NCBI GenBank assembly: GCA_015056655.1 | Contig: SVFV01000002.1 | Span: forward strand, 1-64,000 | Direction of reading: 5' to 3' | DNA from: Butyrivibrio sp. | GTDB lineage: Bacteria; Bacillota; Clostridia; Lachnospirales; Lachnospiraceae | Length of the DNA: 64,000 nt | In this document: positions 53,047 through 61,999 of the stretch, in pieces | How positions within the stretch are numbered: position 1 is the first letter of the stretch | Layout of the letters: the number at the start of each line of letters is the position of its first letter | Notes under the pieces: model-generated | Databases searched by the model: none | What the model was told of the DNA's origin: nothing | What the model saw: only the letters and a program-made list of their open reading frames with translations | Position numbers and translations under genes: made by a program

Positions 53047-56000
53047 CTAAAATCTCGCATCTACGTGCACCCTACTCAAAAGTCTGTACGTATCTCTGTA
53101 AACCTTTTTTCTCCCTTCAGTCAAAAGATATTTCATATCCTCAACAACCTCCGGAACCTCTAGTATCTCCGCCATATATGGCGCATAACGGGTTCCTGCC
53201 CCCTCTTTTACCTCCTTTATATAATCCTCTAGTTCAATTCCGTCATTATAGCTTCTGCCAATCTTGTCAGTCGCTGTATCCATGCAGTCAGCACAACATA
53301 CTATCGATGTTGAGGTTCTGCATGGGCTATTTATTATGTCAAAGCTCATTGGATATCCCTTACTACCGTCATACCACCTATGATGTCCAACTGCAACATT
53401 AACATAATCTTTTGTACTTTCATGTCTTGAAAGAAGCTCTCCGCCCATCGCTGCATGTGTAGATATAATCTCCTGCTCCATATCAAGAAGATTTCTGCCG
53501 TACACATAAATCGTATCTATTATCACAAGCTTCCCAAAATCATGACACAAGCCTGCGTTATAAACAAACTCCAGGAAGGTTTCCTTATTTTGGACCACTT
53601 CCTCTTTGGTAGTGCAGCCCTGACATCCCACAAATAGCTCAGGATGCCTTGCAATTATATGTCTGGTCAGACAGGTGGCTATTTTTGCCACCATAACTGA
53701 ATGAATATAGGTCGGTGGATGTATCGCTGCCATGAGATTTAGTCCCATTTGCATAAAGGTGATTCCACCCTGGAGCTCTATAAACCCGGTAATAATATCT
53801 GAAAAGGCTGCCATATTCGAAGAAAATCCGCCATATTTAGGCATATGGAAGGCATAAGAGATCATTGAACGATACATACTGTGAATGTTATCCCTGACCT
53901 CTTCTGTTATTGGTCCGCCCTTAGCTGTCTCAACATAGCTGACTACTTCTGAAATACATTCAGGTATTTCCAGATACGATACGCTATCAGGCTTTTCCTT
54001 TAGCGCAGCACCAAGCTTTGCATTCTTCTCAACTAGATTCTGACTGTCTTTATCCAGCTTATCGAATTTATCCTTATCAAGGTAGCTTATAAGTTCATCA
54101 TAGGCCTTCCATCCTTTTTCTCTGAACTCCTCAGCTATTTCAGGACAAACCGTGATATGCCTGGTCTGATTGACCATGTGGTAAGCGCATTTTAACTGCT
54201 TGTCCAACTGTTCGATATAGTATTTATCATCATCCTGTTCCCTGGCATCCTCAAGCATACGCTCCGCAAGTCTGAAAACTATCGGAATATCCAAAACCTT
54301 TGTTGAATCCTGGCTTACGAGACTTCTGTAGAAAATATTGAAATTATTCCTTGTTTCCTCTGATAAAAGGCCTTTTGTCGCCAGTACAGGGTCTATGTAC
54401 TTACTGATAAACTCCTTATTCTGCTTGGAAAGCTCTCCTATTTTCTTGAAATTATGGCTTAAAAGTCCAAGATAATCGTCCGGTGTCTCAAGTTGGCTAA
54501 GACCAGGTGATGACAGCTTTCTAATTCTCTCTGTTCTCCCAGCGTAGGCCAGAATCTGCTTTACATTCTCATTATCCTCGTCCAGATTGTACAAAGTACT
54601 ATATTTTTCATTGATATAAACAAGATAATCACTTGCGGTCAGCGGCCTATGGCATATTTCATTGATCCATTCCTTGGGAGAAAGCCTGTTAGCATGCTTA
54701 AATACATGCTCCTTCATCCATTCATTGATCTTAGCAAAATTACCCTTTGCCACTTCCTCATAAATATCCATATCCTCTTTGATACGGGTAAGTATCATGG
54801 CGCCGTAAAAACATCCAAGGGTGTACATGGGAAGCATTCCAAAGTCCCTTGACCAGTTCATATCCTGAAGTAAACCTTCTACATCCGTTTTAGGCTCAAT
54901 TCCGAGATATTTCTTATATTTTGCGTTTAGTTCAGAGCGAATATCACCTGCGGTAACTTTACCATCAATGATATCCTTCTCCATTTCATACCGAATAAGC
55001 CCATGCAGGACACCTGTCACCTCATCTGACTTAAGGCGGCTAAGTGTAGGCTCAACCATATTTATAACTTCATACAGCTCGGTTTCTGACACATCTCTCA
55101 TTACCCTGGGATAGATTTCGCACACCTTAGGGTAAATAACGTGGATAAATTCCTTGGATTTTCCAATAATATTTCCATAAAAGAAAGCTACCGCTTCCCT
55201 CATTCCTATGGATTTAAACTCAAAAATCTGTCCCTTAATATCCTCCTCTGGTTGCAGCTGCTCAAAAAGCGCAAGTCCGCAGGCATGGATGATAAAGTAC
55301 ATCTCAAATATGAAATCAGTAAAGCAATCTCTGGCCGTCAGTCTGATATCCTCGGGAGAAACTACGCTCATTATCGGATATTTTGCCTCTGTCAAAGTAC
55401 CACGGGAAAAGTCAAAACCCATGGTTTCCATGAGGAATTCAGCCATCTCATGCTGGTGTGTATGAACAACCTGTCTTCCAAGAAAGCCTGTACGGAACTC
55501 CTGATCCTTCTCTTTTATCTTACCTAGAAGCTCGAGCACTCCATCTGTGGCTGTTTTAAAAAGATCATCCAGTTCCTCTTTCGTAATGCCCTTTTCAAAC
55601 TCACCAAGCATCAACTCATAGGTACTAAGCTGCTTTTCATCATCAAGTCTCTCGTATAAAGTATATTTTTCTTTTCTCTTGCTAATTAGCTCATCTAATA
55701 TACGCACATAATCGGAAGCATCATTTTTAGCGCGACTGTCCATCCATGTCAGATAAACCTCGCGTTTTAGCTTGTCGATCTTGTTATTCATTTGTAGAGT
55801 GATATTTTTGTTATGCTGATATGATCGATAAAGATTAAGAATAAGCACTCGCTCTAACGGATCTGCTTTGTCGATTTTTTTGTAGCAATATTCTATAGCT
55901 TTTGCATATTTCTTTGATTTTTTGACTTTATATGCGTGATTGGAAATCGTATATAAAGTATCCATCTCCCTTGTCTGGCCAGCCTCAGGGCAGATAGTCA

Positions 56001-56100
56001 TATTATCAAACTCAACAATGTTTTGAGCATGAATATAGCGGTATTCCTTTTTTACTTCGGCTAAAATATAAGCCATGTTTTTGGAAAAATCACTACTCAT
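53047..56100 (-). CDS. Inactive M32 carboxypeptidase-like domain fused to HD-GYP
   Basis: The 1017-aa cytoplasmic protein has an N-terminal half (about 1-505) that follows the M32 (Taq) carboxypeptidase fold: FDNMTICPEAGQTR near 31-44 for the usual WDQxTxMPxGAxxR, SPEDIRLTARD near 248, SDEVTGVLHGLIRYEME near 358, YLGIEPKTDVEGLLQD near 398, and MYTLGCFYGA near 425. The zinc motif HExxH is HACGL at 272-276, and the following IHES is MREA, so it cannot be an active peptidase. A helical linker leads to an HD-GYP domain (about 785-1010) with H853-D854, H882, H906-H907 and DGSKGYP (911-917). I infer a sensor domain controlling c-di-GMP hydrolysis. It heads an operon with a REC-GGDEF gene. Confidence 0.88.
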   Translation of the reverse strand: MSSDFSKNMAYILAEVKKEYRYIHAQNIVEFDNMTICPEAGQTREMDTLYTISNHAYKVKKSKKYAKAIEYCYKKIDKADPLERVLILNLYRSYQHNKNITLQMNNKIDKLKREVYLTWMDSRAKNDASDYVRILDELISKRKEKYTLYERLDDEKQLSTYELMLGEFEKGITKEELDDLFKTATDGVLELLGKIKEKDQEFRTGFLGRQVVHTHQHEMAEFLMETMGFDFSRGTLTEAKYPIMSVVSPEDIRLTARDCFTDFIFEMYFIIHACGLALFEQLQPEEDIKGQIFEFKSIGMREAVAFFYGNIIGKSKEFIHVIYPKVCEIYPRVMRDVSETELYEVINMVEPTLSRLKSDEVTGVLHGLIRYEMEKDIIDGKVTAGDIRSELNAKYKKYLGIEPKTDVEGLLQDMNWSRDFGMLPMYTLGCFYGAMILTRIKEDMDIYEEVAKGNFAKINEWMKEHVFKHANRLSPKEWINEICHRPLTASDYLVYINEKYSTLYNLDEDNENVKQILAYAGRTERIRKLSSPGLSQLETPDDYLGLLSHNFKKIGELSKQNKEFISKYIDPVLATKGLLSEETRNNFNIFYRSLVSQDSTKVLDIPIVFRLAERMLEDAREQDDDKYYIEQLDKQLKCAYHMVNQTRHITVCPEIAEEFREKGWKAYDELISYLDKDKFDKLDKDSQNLVEKNAKLGAALKEKPDSVSYLEIPECISEVVSYVETAKGGPITEEVRDNIHSMYRSMISYAFHMPKYGGFSSNMAAFSDIITGFIELQGGITFMQMGLNLMAAIHPPTYIHSVMVAKIATCLTRHIIARHPELFVGCQGCTTKEEVVQNKETFLEFVYNAGLCHDFGKLVIIDTIYVYGRNLLDMEQEIISTHAAMGGELLSRHESTKDYVNVAVGHHRWYDGSKGYPMSFDIINSPCRTSTSIVCCADCMDTATDKIGRSYNDGIELEDYIKEVKEGAGTRYAPYMAEILEVPEVVEDMKYLLTEGRKKVYRDTYRLLSRVHVDARF

Positions 56101-56173
56101 AAAAACACCCTTTTATTGCAACTAACCATAATGGTATAGAATACTGATTATAGTATATCCTTTTCTAAATAAA

Positions 56174-56244
56174 TAGACCAGCGCATATTTGGAAACTATC
56201 CAAAATTACGCTGGTCTAAAGTGCACGAGGCTAAGGGTTTGCCT
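56174..56244 (-). terminator. Two hairpins after the carboxylesterase gene
   Basis: GAGGC...GCCTC (56226-56244 region) and a longer dyad TAGACCAGCG (56174-56183) with CGCTGGTCTA (56209-56218), which has an inner TTGGA/TCCAA pair. On the minus strand the second is followed by TTTATTTAG, a weak U tract. They separate the esterase gene from the promoter of the pseudo-M32 gene; a TATAAT on the minus strand lies near 56150. Confidence 0.55.
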
Positions 56245-56283
56245 CATTTAACAAAGAAAAAATTATTCATGGCTAAATAATTA

Positions 56284-57837
56284 TTAGTGCTGAATTTCAA
56301 CATCTCCGCCAAAGAGGAACTTAGGAATGATAGTTGAGTGAACATCTACGAGCTCAGCATCGAAATTGTGCTTGCATTCGCAGGTTCTGTCAAAGATCAT
56401 TGTTGCCTCATCACCAGGCTTTGAAGCTTCCCATGTAGGAAGTTCATCATGGTTAGGATCGCCAGTTCTTGCAAAGTTCATAACAGCCTTGAATATCTGC
56501 TCCTGGAGCTTATCTGAAACGCCAGGAACGTTTGCTACAGGCACAAGGTCGATATTGTGGAAGAAGAATGCAATATCAGAGCAGTGCCAAGCGGGCTTGT
56601 TATGCTGAATCGGGAACTCAAGAGCAAATACATAAGAGTAAACAGGAGCTTCTGTTCTCTTACTTGCTTCTTCAATGAGAACTCTTGTAGGCTTACGGAA
56701 GATTGAATCAAAGGAAACAAGATCAACAATCTTCTTGTCAGGATAAGCCTTTCTGAACTTCTCAATAAGCTCATCTGCCTTATCTTCGCCAAAGGTATCT
56801 GCAATCTTTGCTCTCATCTCTTCCTCTGTCATCTTTGTCTTATCAAATGTAAGAGGCATGAATGCAAACTCACCAAATACGCTACCAACCATAAGCGGAA
56901 TCTTCTTGGAATTCTCTGTGAATCCTACGAACTGAGGCTCACCCTTGTACCAGTCGTTGATCATGGGTGCCATACCTGTGTAAAGTCCCTGCTTCTTGAT
57001 GTCCTCAGCAACCTTTTCATATGCTTCAACAAGTGTTGCATAAGGAAGTGTCTCAAGCTTTTCTACATCATTCTCTGTAAGGCCGAGTTCTTTAAGCATA
57101 GCTGTAACGATCGGTCTGCCATCGCCCTTTCCTGTATCCATGAAATCTTTGCCGAGTACTCCACTCATTACGATACCCTTGTGGAAAAGGCCGTCAGCCT
57201 CAGGTGTCTGCATAAGGGATGTTACTTTCATTCCACCGCCGGACTGACCAAAGATTGTTACGTTGTCGGGATCACCACCAAATGCTGCGATGTTTTCCTT
57301 AACCCACTTAAGAGCTGCAACCATATCTGCATTACCGCAGTTACCGGAGTTCTTATACTTTTCGCCAAAAGGTGAAAGATCAAGGTATCCAAGAAGGTTA
57401 AGACGGTGGTTGATTGTTACAACAACTACATCACCTTCCTTAGCCATAGCTGCGCCATCATAACAGAGCTGCTCGATAGAAGATCCTGCGAAGAATCCGC
57501 CGCCGTGAAGCCATACCATAACGGGCTTTTTAACGTCCTTGCAGAGCTTTGTTGACCAGATGTTAAGGTTCTGGCAGTGCTCGTCCATGGGCCAGTATGC
57601 GTGAGGAACCATAAGTTCTCCTCTGGGAGTATCCTGGTGCATTAAAGGACATACCATGCCATAAGATGTTGCATCCTTAATGCCTTCCCAGGGCTCAACC
57701 TCTGTAGGCTGGCAGAAACGCTCTGCCTCAGCGTAATGTACACCCTTGAAAATGTAAGCACCATCATAGAAGTAACCCTGTAATTTTCCTGCTTTTGTGC
57801 TTACGATTGTTGATTCGTCCTGCTTAAAAAGTTTCAT
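56284..57837 (-). CDS. Type-B carboxylesterase
   Basis: The 517-aa protein is of the COesterase family: LNIW and MVWLHGGGFFAGSS (oxyanion hole HGGG at 111-114), nucleophile S199 in FGQSGGGMK, and the late His in AWHCSDIAFFF. No signal peptide, so it is cytoplasmic. It lies downstream of the ABC sugar importer on the same strand, 118 bases after the binding-protein gene and behind a 9-bp hairpin. Context suggests it removes acyl groups (acetyl, feruloyl or similar) from sugars brought in by that importer; this is inference. Confidence 0.92.
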   Translation of the reverse strand: MKLFKQDESTIVSTKAGKLQGYFYDGAYIFKGVHYAEAERFCQPTEVEPWEGIKDATSYGMVCPLMHQDTPRGELMVPHAYWPMDEHCQNLNIWSTKLCKDVKKPVMVWLHGGGFFAGSSIEQLCYDGAAMAKEGDVVVVTINHRLNLLGYLDLSPFGEKYKNSGNCGNADMVAALKWVKENIAAFGGDPDNVTIFGQSGGGMKVTSLMQTPEADGLFHKGIVMSGVLGKDFMDTGKGDGRPIVTAMLKELGLTENDVEKLETLPYATLVEAYEKVAEDIKKQGLYTGMAPMINDWYKGEPQFVGFTENSKKIPLMVGSVFGEFAFMPLTFDKTKMTEEEMRAKIADTFGEDKADELIEKFRKAYPDKKIVDLVSFDSIFRKPTRVLIEEASKRTEAPVYSYVFALEFPIQHNKPAWHCSDIAFFFHNIDLVPVANVPGVSDKLQEQIFKAVMNFARTGDPNHDELPTWEASKPGDEATMIFDRTCECKHNFDAELVDVHSTIIPKFLFGGDVEIQH

Positions 57838-57860
57838 TTTGCTTCTCCATTTCTGTAATC

Positions 57861-57918
57861 AATTTGAGTAATAGTTTCTAGTAATTAATTTGAGTAGGGG
57901 GATTTTGTTTCCCCCTAC
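57861..57918 (-). repeat. Hairpin and direct repeat between binding-protein and esterase genes
   Basis: A perfect 9-base stem GTAGGGGGA (57894-57902) / TCCCCCTAC (57910-57918) lies 37 bases after the binding-protein stop; it lacks a U tract and may protect the 3' end of that message. ATTTGAGTA occurs twice (57862-57870 and 57888-57896). Confidence 0.5.
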
Positions 57919-57954
57919 CCAATATTTTGTTAAAAATACCTTCTCTGATTTTAA

Positions 57955-59598
57955 TTAACGAGCGTTATATCTGTCGAGTGCTGCCTGCTTAAGCTCGATG
58001 CAACGATCGATGTTGTATGTCTTAAGCTGCTCTCTGAATGCATCATACTCGTCAAGTGACTTCTCACCTGTGATGAACTTAACTGTATTTTCCTGAGCAA
58101 GAGTCTGAATGTCTGTGTAAAGTGTTACAAATTCAGAGTTCTCTGCATCTGTCATTGTCATGCAAGCGGGAAGCATAAGATCGAATTTATCCTTATCAAA
58201 TTCGTCATAAGCCTTAAGTGCATCCTGTCCCTCGTAGATAGGATCGAACATACCCCAGTTGTAAAGACCAAAGTCTGCTGTACCAAGTGTGTAAGTATAA
58301 ACTGCCTCAGCAAGTGTGTTAACCTTACCGTCGTCGATCATCTGCTGCATAGCAGGTGTAAGGTGATATGTGCCGCTCTCATCTACTGTATAAGACTCAC
58401 CTTCGATACCAAGTGTATTAAGAAGCATAGCCTCATTTGAATACCAGAAGTCAAGATATCTGCATGCAAGTTCAAGATCCTTGCAAGATGTTGAAATACC
58501 AACCTCTTCCTTAACAAGTGCTGATGTATTGAATCCAATTTCAGGTGTGTCACCCTCTTTAAGTACAGGTGAAGATGTTGCTACAAGGTTGTAATCCTCT
58601 TCTGTTGTATATCCCTGTGTCTTGAATACATCTGATGTAAGACCCCAAAGCTGGCATCCTGCACCTGCTTTTCCTGTTCCAACATAATCAGCAGGGCTCA
58701 TCATATCAGCTGCATTTGTCATAAAGTTAGGATCGATAAGTCCCTTTGTGTACCAATCATGGAAAAGTGTAAGCCATTCCTTGTAACCATCCTCAAGAGG
58801 ACCATACTTAACTGTATTTCCATCCATGTAGAACTCACCAAGGCAACCATAAGCTGAAAGGAAGTGGCTAAAGTAATCGTAACCGTTTGTACCGATCATA
58901 AGAGGAGCTTCGCACTCAGGATAGTTCTCCTTGAATGCTGTAAGAACTGTCTCCCACTGATCAATTGTTCTGGGAACCTCAAGACCAAGCTCCTGAAGCC
59001 AGTCGCCACGAAGAGCCATACCTGCCCATACTCTCTCACCTCTGATGTCTCCGAAGTAAGATGCGATTGTACGTGTACCTACAATCTTTCCTTCATCAGT
59101 TACAGTGTCCTTCTCAAGCTGAGGATTACTCTTACGAAGTGCTGTATATGTAGGCATATATTTTTCTGCTACATCTGTGAGATCTACAAGAACACCGTCC
59201 TGTACACCCTTCTCTGTTCCGCCGGGATAATATGTTCCGCAATCACGGATGATATCCGGATACTCACCAGATGCAAGCATAAGACCGAACTGCTCCTGAG
59301 CTGATGCAGCATCAACTACCTGCCAGTTTACATGTACATTTGTGAGCTCTTCCATCTTCTGGATGGCCTTAAGCTCGTTAGGATTCTCTACATAATCGTT
59401 ACTCCAAACAATCCAGATGCTAAGCTCTTTCTTTTCAGATAAAGGCCATGTCCATTCACCTGCTTCTGCAGTTGTTTCAGCTGAACCTGCTCCTGCATCT
59501 GTTGCTGTGCTACCACCGTTGGAACTCTTTCCGCAACCTGCGATTGTTCCAACAAGCATTGCTGCTGTAAGCAATACTGCTACTACCTTCTTTTTCAT
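57955..59598 (-). CDS. ABC transporter sugar-binding lipoprotein (LplA/YtcQ type)
   Basis: The 547-aa protein has a lipoprotein signal (VGTIAGCGKSS, Cys at about 22) and an extracellular solute-binding family 1 fold of the long type: KELSIWIVWSNDY near 57, EKYMPTYTALRK near 145, and a C-terminal part ending in RCIELKQAALDRY. These long binding proteins pair with LplB/LplC permeases and bind oligosaccharides. AGGAGG precedes the ATG. It is the third gene after the two permease genes, behind a 150-base structured spacer. No ATPase gene is present; Firmicutes of this type use a shared MsmX-like ATPase. Confidence 0.93.
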   Translation of the reverse strand: MKKKVVAVLLTAAMLVGTIAGCGKSSNGGSTATDAGAGSAETTAEAGEWTWPLSEKKELSIWIVWSNDYVENPNELKAIQKMEELTNVHVNWQVVDAASAQEQFGLMLASGEYPDIIRDCGTYYPGGTEKGVQDGVLVDLTDVAEKYMPTYTALRKSNPQLEKDTVTDEGKIVGTRTIASYFGDIRGERVWAGMALRGDWLQELGLEVPRTIDQWETVLTAFKENYPECEAPLMIGTNGYDYFSHFLSAYGCLGEFYMDGNTVKYGPLEDGYKEWLTLFHDWYTKGLIDPNFMTNAADMMSPADYVGTGKAGAGCQLWGLTSDVFKTQGYTTEEDYNLVATSSPVLKEGDTPEIGFNTSALVKEEVGISTSCKDLELACRYLDFWYSNEAMLLNTLGIEGESYTVDESGTYHLTPAMQQMIDDGKVNTLAEAVYTYTLGTADFGLYNWGMFDPIYEGQDALKAYDEFDKDKFDLMLPACMTMTDAENSEFVTLYTDIQTLAQENTVKFITGEKSLDEYDAFREQLKTYNIDRCIELKQAALDRYNAR

Positions 59599-59748
59599 TG
59601 AAATTCCTCCTATGAATTAAATATGTAACCCCTCAGGGTTATTTACTAGAAAATTAAAGTGTGTTCTCACAAGGAAGTTCTGCTCTCGCTTTGCTCGACA
59701 GAACGACTTTCGAACCAGACTCGAAAATACCTCGTCAGGTTCTCAATG
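59599..59748 (-). other. Structured spacer between permease and binding-protein genes
   Basis: Several short dyads are packed here: AACCCCT/AGGGTT (about 59627-59640), GTTCTG (59677-59682) with CAGAAC, and TTTCGA with TCGAAA (about 59708-59728). No promoter or U tract is obvious. Hairpins at this place would let the binding-protein message be more stable than the permease message, as known for other sugar importer operons. Confidence 0.4.
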
Positions 59749-60648
59749 TCAGCCTTTTACTGAACCAACCATAACACCCGTAACAAAATACTTCTGGCAG
59801 AAAGGATATACTGCAAGGATAGGAAGTGTGGATACAACGATTGATCCATACTTAACAAGTGTCTTGTACATCTGTGCATTGTCCATAAGATCACCGGCAT
59901 TTGCCGTAACTGAGCTTGTTGAATTTTGAGCTGAGATAAGTATTTCTCTCATGAACATCTGAAGAGGATATTTATCTCTTGCTGTAGGCAGGTAAAGGAG
60001 CGCTGAGAACCACTCATTCCACTTACCAACTGCGATGAACAGGATGATAACTGCAAATGTTGCCTTACAAAGAGGCAGGATAATATTGAACATAATCGTA
60101 AGCTCGCCTGCACCGTCTATTCTTGCTGATTCCTCAAGTGAATCCGGAATTGCCTGGATGGCTGTTCTCATGATGATGATGTAGAAAACGCCCATAGCCT
60201 GAGGAATAAGAAGTGCTGCCCTTGTATTAAGAAGACCAAGCTTATTAACTACCATGTAGGTCGGAATCATACCACCATTAAACAGCATTGTGAAAGCAAG
60301 GAACATCATAAGTGCATTTCTGAAGCGGAAACGCTTTCTTGATGTAATATAACCTGCAATAACTGAAAGCACGCTGGTGATAATGCACTGAGCAACTACA
60401 TAAAATAATGTGTTTCTATAGCCAACCCAGATGTTCTTGTATCTCATAATGATTCTGTAAGCATTAAGTGAAGGCTTTCCTAAAGGCCAAAGGATAAAGC
60501 TTTGTGCCTTGTCAACCAGTGCAGGTTCTGATATTGATGCAAAACATACATGAAGAATCGGAACCACACACAGGAAAGCTATAAATGCAAGCAATATATA
60601 GTTGAGTACGTCAAATATATAATCGCCTAATGACTTTTTTACTACCAT
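59749..60648 (-). CDS. ABC sugar transporter permease (LplC/AraQ type)
   Basis: The 299-aa protein has six membrane helices and the EAA loop of binding-protein-dependent permeases (about 175-195: EESARIDGAGELTIMFNIILPL). The C-terminus YFVTGVMVGSVKG is characteristic of the carbohydrate LplC subfamily. I start at 60648 (MVVKKSLGDY) with GGAGG seven bases upstream; the in-frame TTG at 60663 would lie on that site. It starts 18 bases after the partner permease gene. Confidence 0.94.
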   Translation of the reverse strand: MVVKKSLGDYIFDVLNYILLAFIAFLCVVPILHVCFASISEPALVDKAQSFILWPLGKPSLNAYRIIMRYKNIWVGYRNTLFYVVAQCIITSVLSVIAGYITSRKRFRFRNALMMFLAFTMLFNGGMIPTYMVVNKLGLLNTRAALLIPQAMGVFYIIIMRTAIQAIPDSLEESARIDGAGELTIMFNIILPLCKATFAVIILFIAVGKWNEWFSALLYLPTARDKYPLQMFMREILISAQNSTSSVTANAGDLMDNAQMYKTLVKYGSIVVSTLPILAVYPFCQKYFVTGVMVGSVKG

Positions 60649-60666
60649 TGTTATTTCCTCCAAAAA

Positions 60667-61674
60667 TTAGAACAGACTTGATTCTGTATATTTCCTTGAA
60701 ATTGCATTTGTGATTAACAGGAACGCAGTTCCGATAATCGAGTTAAATAAACCTACTGCGGTTGAGAAACCGTAATCATATTGCTGAAGACCGCATCTAT
60801 ATATGTAAGTACTGATTACATCGGCTGTCTCGTATGTTGCAGGTGTGTACAAAAGAAGTATCTTGTCTGCACCAACCTGAAGGATTGAACCCATTCTCAA
60901 GATAAGCATAATCATGATTGTAGGCATGATGGAAGGAATTGTGATATGTAAGCAGCTCTTCCATCTTGAAGCACCATCCAAAACTGCTGCTTCGTAAAGC
61001 TCCTGATCAACTCCGGCAAGAGCAGCTATATAAATGATGGAACCGTATCCCATGCCCTGCCAGATATTGGAGATGATGTGTATTGCCCAATAATTGGAAG
61101 GATTTGCAAGAAGGTTCTGAACATCAGTTCCTGTGATTCTTGCTACTACGTTTGAGATAAGACCGCCGCTCTGTGTGAAGTCTACGATCAAACCACAAAC
61201 AACTACCATTGATATGAAGTAAGGCATGTATGAAACTGTCTGGATAACTTTTTTGTATCCTTTAAACTTTCTTACTTCATTAAGAAGAAGTGCAAAAATA
61301 ATTGGTGCCGGGAAGCCGAATATTACATCCAGCACACCGATCATGGTCGTGTTTCTAAGTAGTCTTAAAAAATAAGGACCTGTAAAGAATCTGGTGAAGT
61401 TTTCAAATCCAACCCATGGACTTCCGCTGATTCCGAGTGCAGGTGTGTACTTCTGGAAAGCCATCATGATTCCGGCCATTGGTATATAATGGAAAATAAT
61501 GTACCAGACAACAATCGGAATACACATAATGTAGATGACTTTGTTTCTGAGGAAATCAATCTTCAGATTATGAAGAAATCCTCTGAATCCGGCATGCTCC
61601 ACATAACCGGTGGCTGGTATCTCTACCTTTTCTTTTTTTCTTTTTTCAATTTTTTGCTCCATAACTAACTCCAT
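60667..61674 (-). CDS. ABC sugar transporter permease (LplB/YtfP-like type)
   Basis: The 335-aa protein has a basic N-terminal tail (KIEKRKKEKVE), six membrane helices and the EAA loop (about 240-258: YEAAVLDGASRWKSCLHITIP). It ends NAISRKYTESSLF, typical for LplB-like subunits. It is the first gene of the importer operon: permease, permease, binding protein, then carboxylesterase. The ATG at 61674 has AGGGAG upstream; a second ATG four codons later also has a possible site. Confidence 0.94.
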   Translation of the reverse strand: MELVMEQKIEKRKKEKVEIPATGYVEHAGFRGFLHNLKIDFLRNKVIYIMCIPIVVWYIIFHYIPMAGIMMAFQKYTPALGISGSPWVGFENFTRFFTGPYFLRLLRNTTMIGVLDVIFGFPAPIIFALLLNEVRKFKGYKKVIQTVSYMPYFISMVVVCGLIVDFTQSGGLISNVVARITGTDVQNLLANPSNYWAIHIISNIWQGMGYGSIIYIAALAGVDQELYEAAVLDGASRWKSCLHITIPSIMPTIMIMLILRMGSILQVGADKILLLYTPATYETADVISTYIYRCGLQQYDYGFSTAVGLFNSIIGTAFLLITNAISRKYTESSLF

Positions 61675-61804
61675 TTCGTAACTCCCTTTTTTATTTTGTC
61701 CTCCCCTGAACGTTACCCTTTTACATTCAGTTAATCCCCAGAGGATTTTCGAGTTGCTTGATGATGTTAGTATATCGTTGTACTTCGTTGAAAAAAAGAA
61801 CCGG

Positions 61805-61845
61805 TTTCTGATATTGATGTGCTATTTCTGCTATAATGTCAGAAA
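61805..61845. promoter_or_regulatory. Possible operator of the importer operon
   Basis: TTTCTGATATT (61805-61815) and AATGTCAGAAA (61835-61845) form an inverted repeat with one mismatch; a third TTTCTG stands between them. It lies about 130 bases before the first permease gene and may be the binding site of the AraC-type regulator encoded next to it. The remainder of the 325-base gap (61675-61999) holds only the terminator below and no visible gene. Confidence 0.4.
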
Positions 61846-61915
61846 TTGTACATAAGTAAAAAATATGCACTATTCCTGACTTATCAGTGTTTTTGCGCCA
61901 TCTTTACTGCATACT

Positions 61916-61943
61916 AAAAGCGCCTGCTGTAGCAGGCGCTTTT
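61916..61943 (-). terminator. Terminator of the AraC-type regulator gene
   Basis: AAAAGCGCCTGCT (61916-61928) and AGCAGGCGCTTTT (61931-61943) form a 13-base perfect dyad with a very short loop, 57 bases after the regulator stop; the terminal A/T arm gives a U tract in either direction. Confidence 0.8.
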
Positions 61944-61999
61944 TACCCAAGTTTCATTTTTAATTTTCCAGTGAATTATTTCGTTGTAGTAAATCTTCT

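Noticed and set aside
53047..56100. Reading the N-terminal half as an active carboxypeptidase
   Set aside because: Two of the HExxH positions and the His of IHES are replaced, so zinc cannot be held in the usual way.
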